Counted from the first letter of the stretch, positions 1 through 7,607 are shown. The stretch: 18,599 bases of DNA from an uncultured Ellagibacter sp. (GCF_934636505.1 NZ_CAKUAL010000041.1:1-18599), one strand, 5' to 3'. Notes: a model not told the origin generated them from the letters alone. Numbers and translations: made by a program.

Positions 1-40
1 CCCGCCCCGCCGCTTCCTTCCGTCCGCGGCGCAAGGAGAT

Positions 41-69
41 ATATTACGCGCACCCCCTCCCGCGGTCAA
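41..69 (-). promoter_or_regulatory. Sigma70-type promoter firing leftward out of the window
   Basis: Read on the minus strand, TTGACC (64-69) is followed after exactly 17 bases by TAATAT (41-46). This is close to the housekeeping consensus TTGACA-17-TATAAT. Transcription would start near base 34 and leave the window on the left, so the driven gene or RNA is not visible. Between the promoter and the edge there is a purine-rich stretch containing GGAAGGAAG that could act as a ribosome binding site, but no start codon follows it inside the window. The match is good enough for a strongly expressed gene; what it drives is unknown. Confidence 0.6.
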
Positions 70-91
70 GGGGCTTTTCCTTCTTTTTCTG

Positions 92-120
92 GGTTCCCGC
101 GCGAATCGGGGCCGTTTTAT
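92..120 (+). terminator. Possible plus-strand hairpin terminator
   Basis: GGTTCCCG (92-99) can pair with CGGGGCC (107-113), with one bulged T and one G-T pair, around a seven-base loop. GTTTTAT follows (114-120). This has the shape of a weak intrinsic terminator for a transcript entering from the left edge. No plus-strand gene ends inside the window before it, so the assignment rests on shape alone. Confidence 0.3.
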
Positions 121-128
121 CCATATGA

Positions 129-347
129 CCTGGGGCGACGCGCTTCTATCGCCCTTCGGGCCGCGTACACATTCCCTCCATAAGCCCAGGAAGGGCGCTG
201 GCAGACAGTGCGGGGCATCTCGATGTGCGAGGGCGGGAGCCGACCGAATGTTCCTGAGCCCGACTAGCCAAGCGAGCCCAGTCCCTGGGCACTCCGAGCA
301 ACTGTCGGGCAGAATCATTCGTGGCGAAATCCGCCGAAGGGGTCGGC
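129..347. ncRNA. Candidate structured RNA, family not recognised
   Basis: This gene-free stretch is a nearly continuous chain of potential helices. The right half is a three-way junction: GCCGACC (239-245) pairs with GGTCGGC (341-347). Inside it, GAATG (246-250) pairs with CATTC (316-320), then GCCCGAC (258-264) with GTCGGGC (304-310), then GCCCAG (276-281) with CTGGGC (285-290). A second arm is GGCG/CGCC (323-326/332-335). The left half has CCTGGGGC/GCCCAGG (129-136/184-190) enclosing ACGCG/CGCGT (138-142/162-166) and GCCC/GGGC (151-154/158-161). Next come GCGCTG/CAGTGC (195-200/206-211) and CATC/GATG (216-219/222-225). I see no consensus of RNase P, tmRNA, SRP RNA, T-box or common riboswitches. 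The strand is undecided: an AT-rich promoter-like patch at 353-381 favours a minus-strand RNA starting at about 347, but a G-U pair in the 195-211 helix fits the plus strand. Confidence 0.4.
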
Positions 348-352
348 GCATC

Positions 353-417
353 ACTATATATAGTAGCGTTATGCCACTCAGAGATACTTCCCGCTTCATA
401 GTGGCATCCTTACTATA
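353..417. repeat. Compound inverted repeat, AT-rich
   Basis: TATAGTA (359-365) pairs with TACTATA (411-417), and inside it ATGCCACT (371-378) pairs with AGTGGCAT (400-407), leaving a 21-base loop. The left end also contains a perfect 12-base palindrome, ACTATATATAGT (353-364). The block is much richer in AT than its surroundings and lies between the hisS terminator and the candidate structured RNA. It could be the promoter or control region of that RNA on the minus strand (for example a weak CTGAGT-17-TATAGT), an operator, or a leftover end of a small mobile element. The sequence alone does not decide between these. Confidence 0.5.
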
Positions 418-419
418 AG

Positions 420-454
420 AAGAGGCCGAGCGCTTCTCGAGCACTCGGCCTCTT
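420..454 (-). terminator. hisS transcription terminator
   Basis: An 11-bp perfect stem, AAGAGGCCGAG (420-430) with CTCGGCCTCTT (444-454), closes a 13-base loop. It lies about 57 bases past the hisS stop codon. On the minus strand the stem runs into CTTAT, so the T content is modest but on the correct side; the plus-strand side continues TTGAATGG with no T run. Confidence 0.65.
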
Positions 455-511
455 GAATGGATGAGACAATCGCCTACGGCATTCGCCCCACAGTTCTCTT
501 CCCTCTTGGCT

Positions 512-1879
512 CTACTCAACCTCGGTGAGCGCTTCGCCCATCTGCTCCGGCGTGAGGACGGCGCCCTCGCTGGAGAACTTCGCAAGGATTGCCTTCATCG
601 CAGCAAGGTCGACCAGACGCTCCGCGTGCGACGTCATATTGCGCACCTTCACCTTGCCCTCGGAGAGCTCATCGGGACCAAGGATGGCGACCATCGATGC
701 GTTCAGTTTGTCGGCAAGCTTGAACTGACTTTTCAGGCTGCGCTTCTGATGGTCCATATCGGCAGACTGCCCCGCATCGCGGAACGCCTGCACAAGGGAA
801 AACGCCTCAGCGTGAACCGAGTCGTCAACGCATGCGACGAACAGGTCGCAATGCTGAGCGCGGGGGAACTCCACGCCCGCTGCCTGCAGTGCAAGCGCGC
901 AGCGCTCGTATCCAAGCGCGAACCCAAGACCCGGCGTCGGGCGTCCGCCCACTTCCTCGACGAGCTTGTCGTAGCGGCCACCGCCGCCGATCGCGTTCTG
1001 GCTTCCCATGCCGTTGTCCACCTGGACCTCGAACACGGTGCGCGTGTAATAGTCCAGGCCGCGCACCAGCTTATAGTCTTCCTCGTAGGCGACGCCAGCA
1101 GCATCAAGATAGGCCTTCACCGCTTCGTAATGCTCGCGGCAGTCCGGGCAGAGATGGTCGGAGATCTTCGGAGCGTTCTCCATCACATGAGCGCAAGCCT
1201 CGTTCTTGCAGTCGAATGCGCGCAGCGGATTGATCTCAGCGCGCGTCATGCACGTCTCGCACAGTTCATCGGCATGCTCGTTCATGTAAGAACGGACAAG
1301 CTCGCGATAGGCGGGACGGCACTTCTCGCACCCCATCGAGTTGATGAGCAGGCGCATCGATTCGCGCGGGATGCCGATCGTCTCGTAGAAGCGCATGAGC
1401 ATGATGATGGCCTCAGCGTCGATCGTCGGCTCCTCGGCGCCCAGGCACTCCACGCCCACCTGGTTAAACTGGCGCTGACGTCCTTTTTGCGGGCGCTCCG
1501 CGCGGAACATGGGGCCCGCGTACATCAATTTCGCGGGCGCACCACCCTGAGGAACGAGGTCATGCTGGGCCACCGCACGCACGACGCCGGCCGTGCCTTC
1601 GGGGCGAAGCGACAGGCGGCTTTTGCTCTTGATGGTGCCGCCGTCGATGAGGCGCTTCAGGTTCTCGCCCGACACGGCGGTGAACATCTCCTTGGACACC
1701 ACGTCGGTCGCTTCGCCGATGCCGCGGACGAACAGGTCGGTCTGCTCGAATATCGGGGTTTCGATGGGGACGTACCCGTAACGGGCAAAAACGGAGAACG
1801 CCGTCTCCTTAAAATGCAGCCAAAACGCCGCCTCGTCAGGTAGAAAGTCCCTCGTGCCTTCAGCAGCCTGCATTGCCAT
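512..1879 (-). CDS. hisS: Histidine-tRNA ligase (HisRS)
   Basis: This cytoplasmic class II aminoacyl-tRNA synthetase activates histidine with ATP and loads it on tRNA-His. From the ATG at 1879 the product is 455 aa, a little longer than the usual 420-430. Recognisable parts are the N-terminal QAAEGTRDFLPDE, motif 2 (RPEGTAGVVR near residue 92 and FRAERPQKGRQRQF near 125), the histidine-binding LDYYTRTVFEV near 275, and motif 3 (GLGFALGYERC near 317). A central insert carries paired cysteines (CEKC, CETC, CPDC), a pattern known from many bacterial HisRS and possibly metal-binding. A GTG at 1888 is in frame with AAGGA four bases upstream. I prefer the ATG because AAGGTG lies six bases before it, but both are plausible. 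A TACAAT -10-like box lies at 1921-1926. hisS is separated from purL by a terminator hairpin and is probably transcribed mainly on its own. Confidence 0.95.
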   Translation of the reverse strand: MAMQAAEGTRDFLPDEAAFWLHFKETAFSVFARYGYVPIETPIFEQTDLFVRGIGEATDVVSKEMFTAVSGENLKRLIDGGTIKSKSRLSLRPEGTAGVVRAVAQHDLVPQGGAPAKLMYAGPMFRAERPQKGRQRQFNQVGVECLGAEEPTIDAEAIIMLMRFYETIGIPRESMRLLINSMGCEKCRPAYRELVRSYMNEHADELCETCMTRAEINPLRAFDCKNEACAHVMENAPKISDHLCPDCREHYEAVKAYLDAAGVAYEEDYKLVRGLDYYTRTVFEVQVDNGMGSQNAIGGGGRYDKLVEEVGGRPTPGLGFALGYERCALALQAAGVEFPRAQHCDLFVACVDDSVHAEAFSLVQAFRDAGQSADMDHQKRSLKSQFKLADKLNASMVAILGPDELSEGKVKVRNMTSHAERLVDLAAMKAILAKFSSEGAVLTPEQMGEALTEVE

Positions 1880-1920
1880 TGCGCCCACCTTTTCCTTCGT
1901 TTAGCTTGATTGCGATTTGC

Positions 1921-1926
1921 ATTGTA
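1921..1926 (-). promoter_or_regulatory. Possible hisS -10 box
   Basis: TACAAT on the minus strand lies just downstream of the purL terminator hairpin and about 40 bases upstream of the hisS start. No convincing -35 box is seen at 16-18 bases, because that position falls in the GC-rich terminator stem. There is no room between the terminator and hisS for a T-box leader. Confidence 0.3.
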
Positions 1927-1934
1927 ACGTAAAT

Positions 1935-1963
1935 GAAGCGCGGGCTCCGATTGCCCGCGCTTC
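1935..1963 (-). terminator. purL terminator hairpin
   Basis: GAAGCGCGGGC (1935-1945) pairs perfectly with GCCCGCGCTTC (1953-1963) around a seven-base loop, an 11-bp GC-rich stem. It lies 54 bases after the purL stop. On the minus strand it is followed by ATTTACGTTACAA, so the T tract is poor. It probably reduces read-through from the purine operon into hisS. Confidence 0.6.
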
Positions 1964-2017
1964 AACATATTCCATCGGGGAGTGGCGACCATGCTGGAAT
2001 CGGTCGCCGCCCGCCAC

Positions 2018-5000
2018 TTACTTGAAGTACTCCACACCGCCTTCGATGAGCGGCTGATACGTGAAGTCCGGGATATTGCGATAGAGCCCAGCGCCCGAAC
2101 GCTCGGTGTGGCCCATCTTGCCGAGCACACGACCATCAGGACTCGTGATGCCCTCGATGGACAACACGCTGCCGTTGGGATTGACCGAAAGGTCCATCGA
2201 CGGCTTGCCCTCTGCATCGACGTACTGCGTCGCCACCTGGCCGTTCGCGATAAGCTTCTCGATCAGCTCGGGGCTTGCGACAAAGCGGCCCTCACCATGG
2301 CTGATGGCAACGGTGTGAGTGTCCCCCACCTTGCACTCGGAAAGCCACGGAGAAAGCGACGACGCCACCCGCGTGCGGACGAGGCGGCTTTGATGGCGGC
2401 CGATCGTGTTGAAGGTAAGCGTCGGGCATTCATCGGTCACGGGAACGATGTCGCCATAAGGCACAAGGCCGAGCTTGACAAGCGCCTGAAAACCGTTGCA
2501 GATGCCGAGCATGAGGCCGTCGCGGTTCTGCAGCAGGTCGCGCACCGCCTCGGTCACCTCGGGAGCACGGAAGAACGCCGTGATGAACTTCGCCGAGCCG
2601 TCGGGCTCGTCGCCGCCGGAGAAGCCGCCGGGAATCATGACGATCTGGCTTTCGCGGATGGCGGCAGCGAGGGCGGCGATGCTCTCGGCGACCGCATCGG
2701 GCGTGAGGTTGTTCACGATGAGCGTGGTCGGCAGGGCGCCGGCGCGCTCGAACGCGTGCGCCGTGTCGTACTCGCAGTTCGTCCCCGGGAACACGGGGAT
2801 GATGACGCGCGGCTTCGCAATCGAGCCGCTGTACACGAGCGGCAACTTGTCGTCGCAGGTGATGGGCGCAACGTCGGCGGCACTGGATTCCGATTGGGCA
2901 GCAGCGCTGCGATACGGGAACACCGACTCGATCGCGCCTTCCCACCTATCCTGCAAGCGAGCCAGATCGACCGCCTCGCCCGCAACCGAGAGCACGTAGT
3001 CCTCGGTCGTCGTGCCGAGAAGGGCGACGTCGAGGCACTCGGTCGCCTCGGGAAGCACCGCATCGTCGGCGAGCTCGACGATGAAGCTGCCGTATGCGGG
3101 GGTGAAGAGCGCATCGGCGTCGGCGTCTTCGAGCGTCACACCGATTCCGTTGCCGACGCACATCTTGAACAGCGACTCCGCCGCGCAACCGTAACCAGGC
3201 GTCGACACGGCAAGGGCTGCACCTTCGCCGATAAGGCCCTCGACCGCGGCGATCGCCGCAAGCTCGTCCTCGGCAGCGGGCGCCACATCATCGGCGTCGT
3301 AGCAGCGCGGAGCGATGAGCGCGACCCTGTGGCCAGCGCCCTTGAACTCAGGGCTCGTCACGCGATCGACCTTGCCGACCGCAGTGGCGAAGGACACGAG
3401 CGTCGGGGGAACATCGAGGTCCTCGAACGAGCCCGACATGGAGTCTTTTCCTCCGATCGAGCCCAGCCCCAGATCGAGCTGCGCCTGAAGCGCACCGAGA
3501 ACGGCAGCCGCGGGCTTGCCCCAGCGAGCAGGCTCGTTGCGCAGGCGCTCGAAGTATTCCTGGAACGTAAGGTACATGTCCTCGCGCTTGAAGCCTGTTG
3601 CCACCAGGCGCGAAACGCTCTCGACGACGGCGATGTAGGAGCCGACGAACTGATTCTTCTCGGTGAGATAGGGGTTGAAGCCCCACGCCATGCCGGAGCA
3701 CGTCGTGGTCTCGCCGTCGACCGGCAGCTTCGCCACCATGGCGAGCGCGGGCGTGAGCTGGTATTTTCCACCGAACGGCATGAGCACGGTAGCCGCGCCG
3801 ATCGTGGAATCGAAGCGCTCGGAGAGACCCTTGTTGGAGCAGACGTTCAAGTCGCTCACAAGCGATTCCATGCGCTCGGCGAACGTGTCGCCCGCCCAGG
3901 TGCGCTCGTAGGCGCTGCCCGCCTCGATGTGAACGTCCTGATGCTTCGGGGCACCGTTCGATGCCAAAAACTCGCGGCTCACGTCGACGATGGCCTCGTC
4001 GTTCCAGAAGATGCGCACGCGCGGCTCGGCGACGACCTCGGCGATCACCGTGGCTTCGAGGTTCTCCTCCTTGGCATACCCGAGGAACTCTTCCACATCA
4101 GCGGCGGCGATGGCGCAAGCCATGCGCTCCTGGCTCTCCGAGATGGCGAGCTCAGTGCCGTCAAGGCCGTCGTATTTCTTCGGGACCTTATTGAGATTGA
4201 TGCTCAGGCCGTCGGCGATCTCGCCCAGGGCAACCGACACGCCACCCGCGCCGAAGTCGTTGCAGCGCTTGATGAGGCGGCAGGCCTCGCCGCGGCGGAA
4301 CAGCCTTTGAAGCTTGCGCTCGACGGGAGCGTTGCCCTTCTGCACCTCGGCACCGCAGTGCTCGAGGCTTTCCAAGTTGTGCGCCTTCGAGGAACCGGTC
4401 GCGCCGCCGATGCCATCGCGGCCGGTGCGCCCGCCCAAAAGAACGATGACGTCGCCCGGCTCGGGCTTCTCGCGACGTACGTGGTCGGCCGGGGTCGCCG
4501 CGACGACGGCGCCGATCTCCATGCGCTTGGCGACATAGCCCGGATGATACAGCTCGTGGACAGAGCCTGTGGCCAGGCCGATTTGGTTGCCGTAGGACGA
4601 GTAGCCGGCGGCAGCCGTCGTCACGAGCTTGCGCTGCGGAAGCTTGCCTTCAAGCGTTTCCGACACGGGAACCGTGGGATCGCCCGCACCGGTGACGCGC
4701 ATGGCCTGGTACACGTAGCTGCGTCCCGAAAGCGGGTCGCGGATAGCGCCTCCCAGGCACGTGGCCGCGCCGCCGAACGGCTCGATTTCGGTGGGATGGT
4801 TGTGCGTCTCGTTCTTGAAGAGGTAGAGCCAATCCTCGTCCTTGCCGTCGACGTCGACCGTGCACTTCACCGTGCAGGCGTTGATTTCCTCGGACTCGTC
4901 GAGGCCGGTCAGGATGCCTTGGGATTTCAGCCACTTCGCGCCGATGGTGCCCATGTCCATAAGGCAGATGGGCTTCTCGTCGCGGCCGAGCTCATGGCGC

Positions 5001-5839
5001 AGCTTAAGGTAGCGCTCATAAGTCTCGCGCACCTGCTCGTCGTCGATCACGACGTTGGTGAGCTCGGTGCCGAACGTGGTATGGCGGCAGTGGTCCGACC
5101 AGTAGGTATCGATCATCTTGATCTCGGTGATGGTCGGGCAGCGCTTCTCGCCCGCGAAATACTGCTGGCAAAACGCGATGTCAGCAAGGTCCATCGCCAA
5201 ACCGCGCTCCTCGATGAACCGGGAAAGACCCGCCTCGTCCAAATCGAGGAAACCCTCGATGACCTCGACGGGCTTGGGCGTCGGGTGGGCGATCTGGAGC
5301 GTTTCGCGCGCAACGAGGCACGCCTCGCGCGTCTCGACCGGGTTGATGACGTAGTGCTTCACCGCAGCGAGCGCATCGTCAGTGCACTCGCCCTCGATGA
5401 CGTAGACCTGCGTGAAGGCGACGTCGGGACGCTCGCCCTGGCTGATGAACTGGATACACTGCGACGCGGAGTCGGCGCGCTGGTCGAACTGGCCGGGCAG
5501 CGCTTCGACGGCGAACGCGTGCACATTGGCGGGAGCTGCGGCGATTCCGGAGATGTCCGCCCCCTCCGCGGCGAGCTGCTTGGCGGTCTTGTCCGAGAAT
5601 TCGACGCCCGCAACGGGAAACTTGCGCGAGGCATCGTCGACCTGCGGCTCGGAGAACACCGTGGGGATGCAACGCCCGAAAAGCTCCTCGTCGATGCCCT
5701 CGACGTCGTAGCAGTTGATCAGGCGCAGGCGAGCCGCCTTCGCAAGCCCCTCGGGGACGGCGGTGTGCAGCTCGGCGAGCAGCTGTTGCGCTTCGACATC
5801 GAAGCCGGGCTTCTTCTCCACGTATACACGCGAAACCAT
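2018..5839 (-). CDS. purL: Phosphoribosylformylglycinamidine synthase, single-chain PurL with fused glutaminase
   Basis: It converts FGAR, glutamine and ATP to FGAM, the fourth step of de novo purine synthesis. At 1273 aa it is the large fused form, comparable to the enterobacterial 1295-aa enzyme, so no separate purS or purQ is needed. The N-terminal ~200 residues are the PurS-like and linker part. The ATPase core has SDHCRHTTF (248-256), FKNETHNHPTEIEPFGG (341-357), GGRTGRDGIGGATG (469-482) and CNDFGAGG (526-533). A second half-repeat carries GSIGGKDSMSG (793-803). The C-terminal class I glutaminase runs from about 1010, with the nucleophile Cys1114 in GICNGFQ and His1244/Glu1246 in GHTERSG completing the triad. 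The ATG is preceded by AAAGGA at five bases. It lies 27 bases after the upstream membrane-protein gene and is co-directional with purC, suggesting one operon. Nothing looks broken. Confidence 0.97.
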   Translation of the reverse strand: MVSRVYVEKKPGFDVEAQQLLAELHTAVPEGLAKAARLRLINCYDVEGIDEELFGRCIPTVFSEPQVDDASRKFPVAGVEFSDKTAKQLAAEGADISGIAAAPANVHAFAVEALPGQFDQRADSASQCIQFISQGERPDVAFTQVYVIEGECTDDALAAVKHYVINPVETREACLVARETLQIAHPTPKPVEVIEGFLDLDEAGLSRFIEERGLAMDLADIAFCQQYFAGEKRCPTITEIKMIDTYWSDHCRHTTFGTELTNVVIDDEQVRETYERYLKLRHELGRDEKPICLMDMGTIGAKWLKSQGILTGLDESEEINACTVKCTVDVDGKDEDWLYLFKNETHNHPTEIEPFGGAATCLGGAIRDPLSGRSYVYQAMRVTGAGDPTVPVSETLEGKLPQRKLVTTAAAGYSSYGNQIGLATGSVHELYHPGYVAKRMEIGAVVAATPADHVRREKPEPGDVIVLLGGRTGRDGIGGATGSSKAHNLESLEHCGAEVQKGNAPVERKLQRLFRRGEACRLIKRCNDFGAGGVSVALGEIADGLSINLNKVPKKYDGLDGTELAISESQERMACAIAAADVEEFLGYAKEENLEATVIAEVVAEPRVRIFWNDEAIVDVSREFLASNGAPKHQDVHIEAGSAYERTWAGDTFAERMESLVSDLNVCSNKGLSERFDSTIGAATVLMPFGGKYQLTPALAMVAKLPVDGETTTCSGMAWGFNPYLTEKNQFVGSYIAVVESVSRLVATGFKREDMYLTFQEYFERLRNEPARWGKPAAAVLGALQAQLDLGLGSIGGKDSMSGSFEDLDVPPTLVSFATAVGKVDRVTSPEFKGAGHRVALIAPRCYDADDVAPAAEDELAAIAAVEGLIGEGAALAVSTPGYGCAAESLFKMCVGNGIGVTLEDADADALFTPAYGSFIVELADDAVLPEATECLDVALLGTTTEDYVLSVAGEAVDLARLQDRWEGAIESVFPYRSAAAQSESSAADVAPITCDDKLPLVYSGSIAKPRVIIPVFPGTNCEYDTAHAFERAGALPTTLIVNNLTPDAVAESIAALAAAIRESQIVMIPGGFSGGDEPDGSAKFITAFFRAPEVTEAVRDLLQNRDGLMLGICNGFQALVKLGLVPYGDIVPVTDECPTLTFNTIGRHQSRLVRTRVASSLSPWLSECKVGDTHTVAISHGEGRFVASPELIEKLIANGQVATQYVDAEGKPSMDLSVNPNGSVLSIEGITSPDGRVLGKMGHTERSGAGLYRNIPDFTYQPLIEGGVEYFK

Positions 5840-5866
5840 GATGATCCTTTCCAGGGTGGCAGGCGA

Positions 5867-6514
5867 TTACTTGTCGGCAGGCTTTGCAGCAGAAGCGGCA
5901 TCGGCCGGCTTCGCAGCTTCGGCGGCGTCGACCTTCTTGCGGCCGAACAGGCCACGCTTGGGCTTGATCTGCTCCTCGGCAACCTCCGCAGCAGCGTCTT
6001 CCTTCTGCTTTTCCGCCTCGCGCTCGGCTGCGCGTTTCGCCTTCTCGGCGCGGCGGCTTTCCTTGGTATTCTGGGATTCCATTTCCATCTGGTACTTGCG
6101 GCGGCACTTGCGGATCTTCGAGAAGTCGAGGTAGAACGCAAGGATGATGAGCACGTAGGACGAGCCGAGCGTGACGTAGCTGATCCACGCAGGCTCCCAC
6201 GAGCGGGCGAACCACGACAGCGCGACCATGATCACCGCGGCGATCAGGACGACCCACCAAAGGCGGCGCAGGCGCTTGTATTCCGCTGTGGGCGGATTGT
6301 AGTACTTGCGATCGAGCTCGTTTTGCTTGGCGCGCTCGGCCTTGCGGCGAGCCTTCTGCTCCGCTTTTCTCTCCTGAGGGGTCTTCGTCGAGGACTGGAT
6401 ATGCACCGAGGCGGCAGCTTTCGACTTCGGCTTCGCCGAGGCCGCGCTCTTGCGCGTCGCACCCTTAGGGCCCTCGTCCTGGTAGCGGTCGTTCATGTAG
6501 TTACGTTGTGACAT
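5867..6514 (-). CDS. Basic two-helix membrane protein of unknown function, within the pur operon
   Basis: I do not recognise this 215-aa protein. The N-terminal ~75 residues are rich in Lys, Arg, Ala and Ser and look disordered. They are followed by a charged helix around RKAEQKARRKAERAKQNE, then two hydrophobic segments (LWWVVLIAAVIMVALSWF near residue 86 and WISYVTLGSSYVLIILAFYL near 110). After these come a very charged, probably coiled-coil stretch rich in Lys, Glu and Ala, and an Ala/Lys/Asp tail. Two membrane helices with both ends inside is the likely topology. A GTG at 6538 would add eight residues but has no ribosome site; the ATG at 6514 has only a weak GAAAG-like one. It sits between purC and purL (27 bases from purL), so it is probably co-transcribed. 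The ~106-base gap to purC contains a GC-rich hairpin (CGCCGG 6579-6584 with CCGGCG 6598-6603) without a T run. Confidence 0.75.
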   Translation of the reverse strand: MSQRNYMNDRYQDEGPKGATRKSAASAKPKSKAAASVHIQSSTKTPQERKAEQKARRKAERAKQNELDRKYYNPPTAEYKRLRRLWWVVLIAAVIMVALSWFARSWEPAWISYVTLGSSYVLIILAFYLDFSKIRKCRRKYQMEMESQNTKESRRAEKAKRAAEREAEKQKEDAAAEVAEEQIKPKRGLFGRKKVDAAEAAKPADAASAAKPADK

Positions 6515-6620
6515 GCGATGGTTCTTTCTCGTGGACACTTACTTCAAAAGCGGGAAGGCCCCTTAAGGCAGCGCGCTCCGCCGGGAATGCCCGCCTGCCG
6601 GCGCGGACCGGGGAGGCTCC

Positions 6621-7502
6621 CTATGCGAACGGGAACTTCTCGCCCGTGATCTTCTCGTAAGCCTCGATGTACTTCTCGCTCGTGCGCTTGATGACGTCCT
6701 CGGGAAGACGGGGCGGCTTGGTGCCGGACTCCTTGTCCCAATGGGCGGTGAGCCAATCGCGGACGTACTGCTTGTCGAAGCTCGACTGGCTTTTACCGGG
6801 CTCGTATTCGTCGCCTGGCCAGAAGCGCGAGGAGTCGGGGGTGAGGACTTCGTCGGCCAAGATGAGGCGACCGTCAACGCGACCGAACTCGAACTTGGTG
6901 TCGGCGATGATGATGCCGTGGTCGGCTGCGTGGTCGCGCGCGGCGGTGTACACCTTGATGGCCGCATCGCGCAGCTCGGCCGCCGCCTCGTCGCCGATGA
7001 TCTCGGCGCAGCGCTCGAAGCTGATGTTCTCGTCATGGTCGCCGATTTCGGCCTTGGTGGAAGGCGTGAAGATGGGCGTCTCGAGCTTGGAGGAGTTCAC
7101 AAGGCCGCCGGGCAGCTCGATGCCGCAGACCGTGCCCTGCGCCTGGTACTCCTTAAGGCCGCTGCCCGCGAGATACCCGCGCACGATGCACTCGATGGGA
7201 TACATGTCGGCCTTCTTGACCAGCATGAACCGCCCTTCCAGCGCATCAGCATAGGGCTTGAAGCGCTCCGGCAGGTCGGCAACGTCGGCGGAGATGAGAT
7301 GATTCTCGATTACGCCGTCGAGCAGTTTGAACCAGAAGCACGAAAGCTGCGTGAGCACCTGGCCCTTATGAGGAATCTCGTCCTCGAGAATGTAGTCGAA
7401 CGCGGAGATACGGTCGGAAGCGACGACCAGAAGACGGTCGCCCAGATCGTAGAGGTCGCGAACTTTGCCTTGCGCATCGGGTTCGATGTCGATCACGCTC
7501 AT
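6621..7502 (-). CDS. purC: Phosphoribosylaminoimidazole-succinocarboxamide synthase (SAICAR synthetase)
   Basis: It joins CAIR and aspartate with ATP to make SAICAR in de novo purine synthesis, in the cytoplasm. The 293-aa length from the ATG at 7502 is of the longer monofunctional type. Motifs seen are GKVRDLYDL (12-20), VASDRISAFD (27-36), PIECIVRGYLAGSG (102-115), SKLETPIFTPSTKAEIGDHD (138-157), an ADTKFEFG motif and LADEVLTPDSSRFWP in the C-terminal half. The open frame continues 23 codons upstream, but those residues do not fit the family; AAAGGA nine bases before the chosen ATG supports it. It is the first gene of a purC, membrane protein, purL row. Its upstream region (7503-7607) holds a 28-bp palindrome that may end the previous transcript or act as an operator; I see no clear -35/-10 pair. 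Confidence 0.96.
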   Translation of the reverse strand: MSVIDIEPDAQGKVRDLYDLGDRLLVVASDRISAFDYILEDEIPHKGQVLTQLSCFWFKLLDGVIENHLISADVADLPERFKPYADALEGRFMLVKKADMYPIECIVRGYLAGSGLKEYQAQGTVCGIELPGGLVNSSKLETPIFTPSTKAEIGDHDENISFERCAEIIGDEAAAELRDAAIKVYTAARDHAADHGIIIADTKFEFGRVDGRLILADEVLTPDSSRFWPGDEYEPGKSQSSFDKQYVRDWLTAHWDKESGTKPPRLPEDVIKRTSEKYIEAYEKITGEKFPFA

Positions 7503-7571
7503 GATTTCAGGTCCTTTCAAAACCTCGTTGCGAATATGCGGCGTACGAGCAAGTGCCCCGTGCGCCGACAA

Positions 7572-7599
7572 GCGATAATGAGTCGCGACCCATTATCGC
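7572..7599 (-). terminator. 28-bp near-perfect palindrome between kinase gene and purC
   Basis: GCGATAATG (7572-7580) and CATTATCGC (7591-7599) flank AGTCGCGACC, whose centre GTCGCGAC is itself a palindrome, so only one pair out of 14 is imperfect. In minus-strand RNA that pair is a G-U. It starts eight bases after the sensor kinase stop, which fits a terminator. However, the bases after it (TTGTCGG) are not a T tract, and a full-length palindrome is also what a dimeric repressor would bind. A role as purC operator is therefore an alternative. Confidence 0.5.
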
Positions 7600-7607
7600 G
7601 CACTGCC

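Noticed and set aside
8..28. GGAAGGAAGC-like word on the minus strand resembling the SRP RNA apical loop
   Set aside because: The conserved GGTC-to-CAGC context and pairing partners of SRP RNA are missing, and the flank is cut by the edge.
1..399. Minus-strand frame from an ATG at 399, preceded by AAGGA, open to the left edge (about 133 codons)
   Set aside because: It uses many codons rare in this genome (ATA, CTA, TTA, AGA, AGG), runs through the structured region and a strong promoter, and has no protein-like pattern. The ribosome site is probably chance, but the sequence beyond the edge could be checked for a stop.
125..418. A 97-codon plus-strand frame in the gene-free region
   Set aside because: No ribosome site, biased low-complexity composition, and it overlaps the inverted repeat and RNA candidate.
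461..1843. A 460-codon plus-strand frame opposite hisS
   Set aside because: Same codon-bias shadow; hisS has all class II synthetase motifs on the other strand.
1889..1934. Possible T-box leader for hisS
   Set aside because: Only about 45 bases separate the terminator from the start codon; no T-box sequence or stem is present.
1982..6511. A 1509-codon plus-strand open frame opposite purL and its neighbour
   Set aside because: It mirrors two well-supported genes and the intergenic gap. Long antisense frames arise in high-GC genomes because codons whose complements are stops are avoided. The translation is Arg/Leu/Ala/Asp-rich with no family pattern.
7503..7571. N-terminal 23-residue extension of purC
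   Set aside because: The extra residues do not match the family, and a ribosome site precedes the downstream ATG at 7502.
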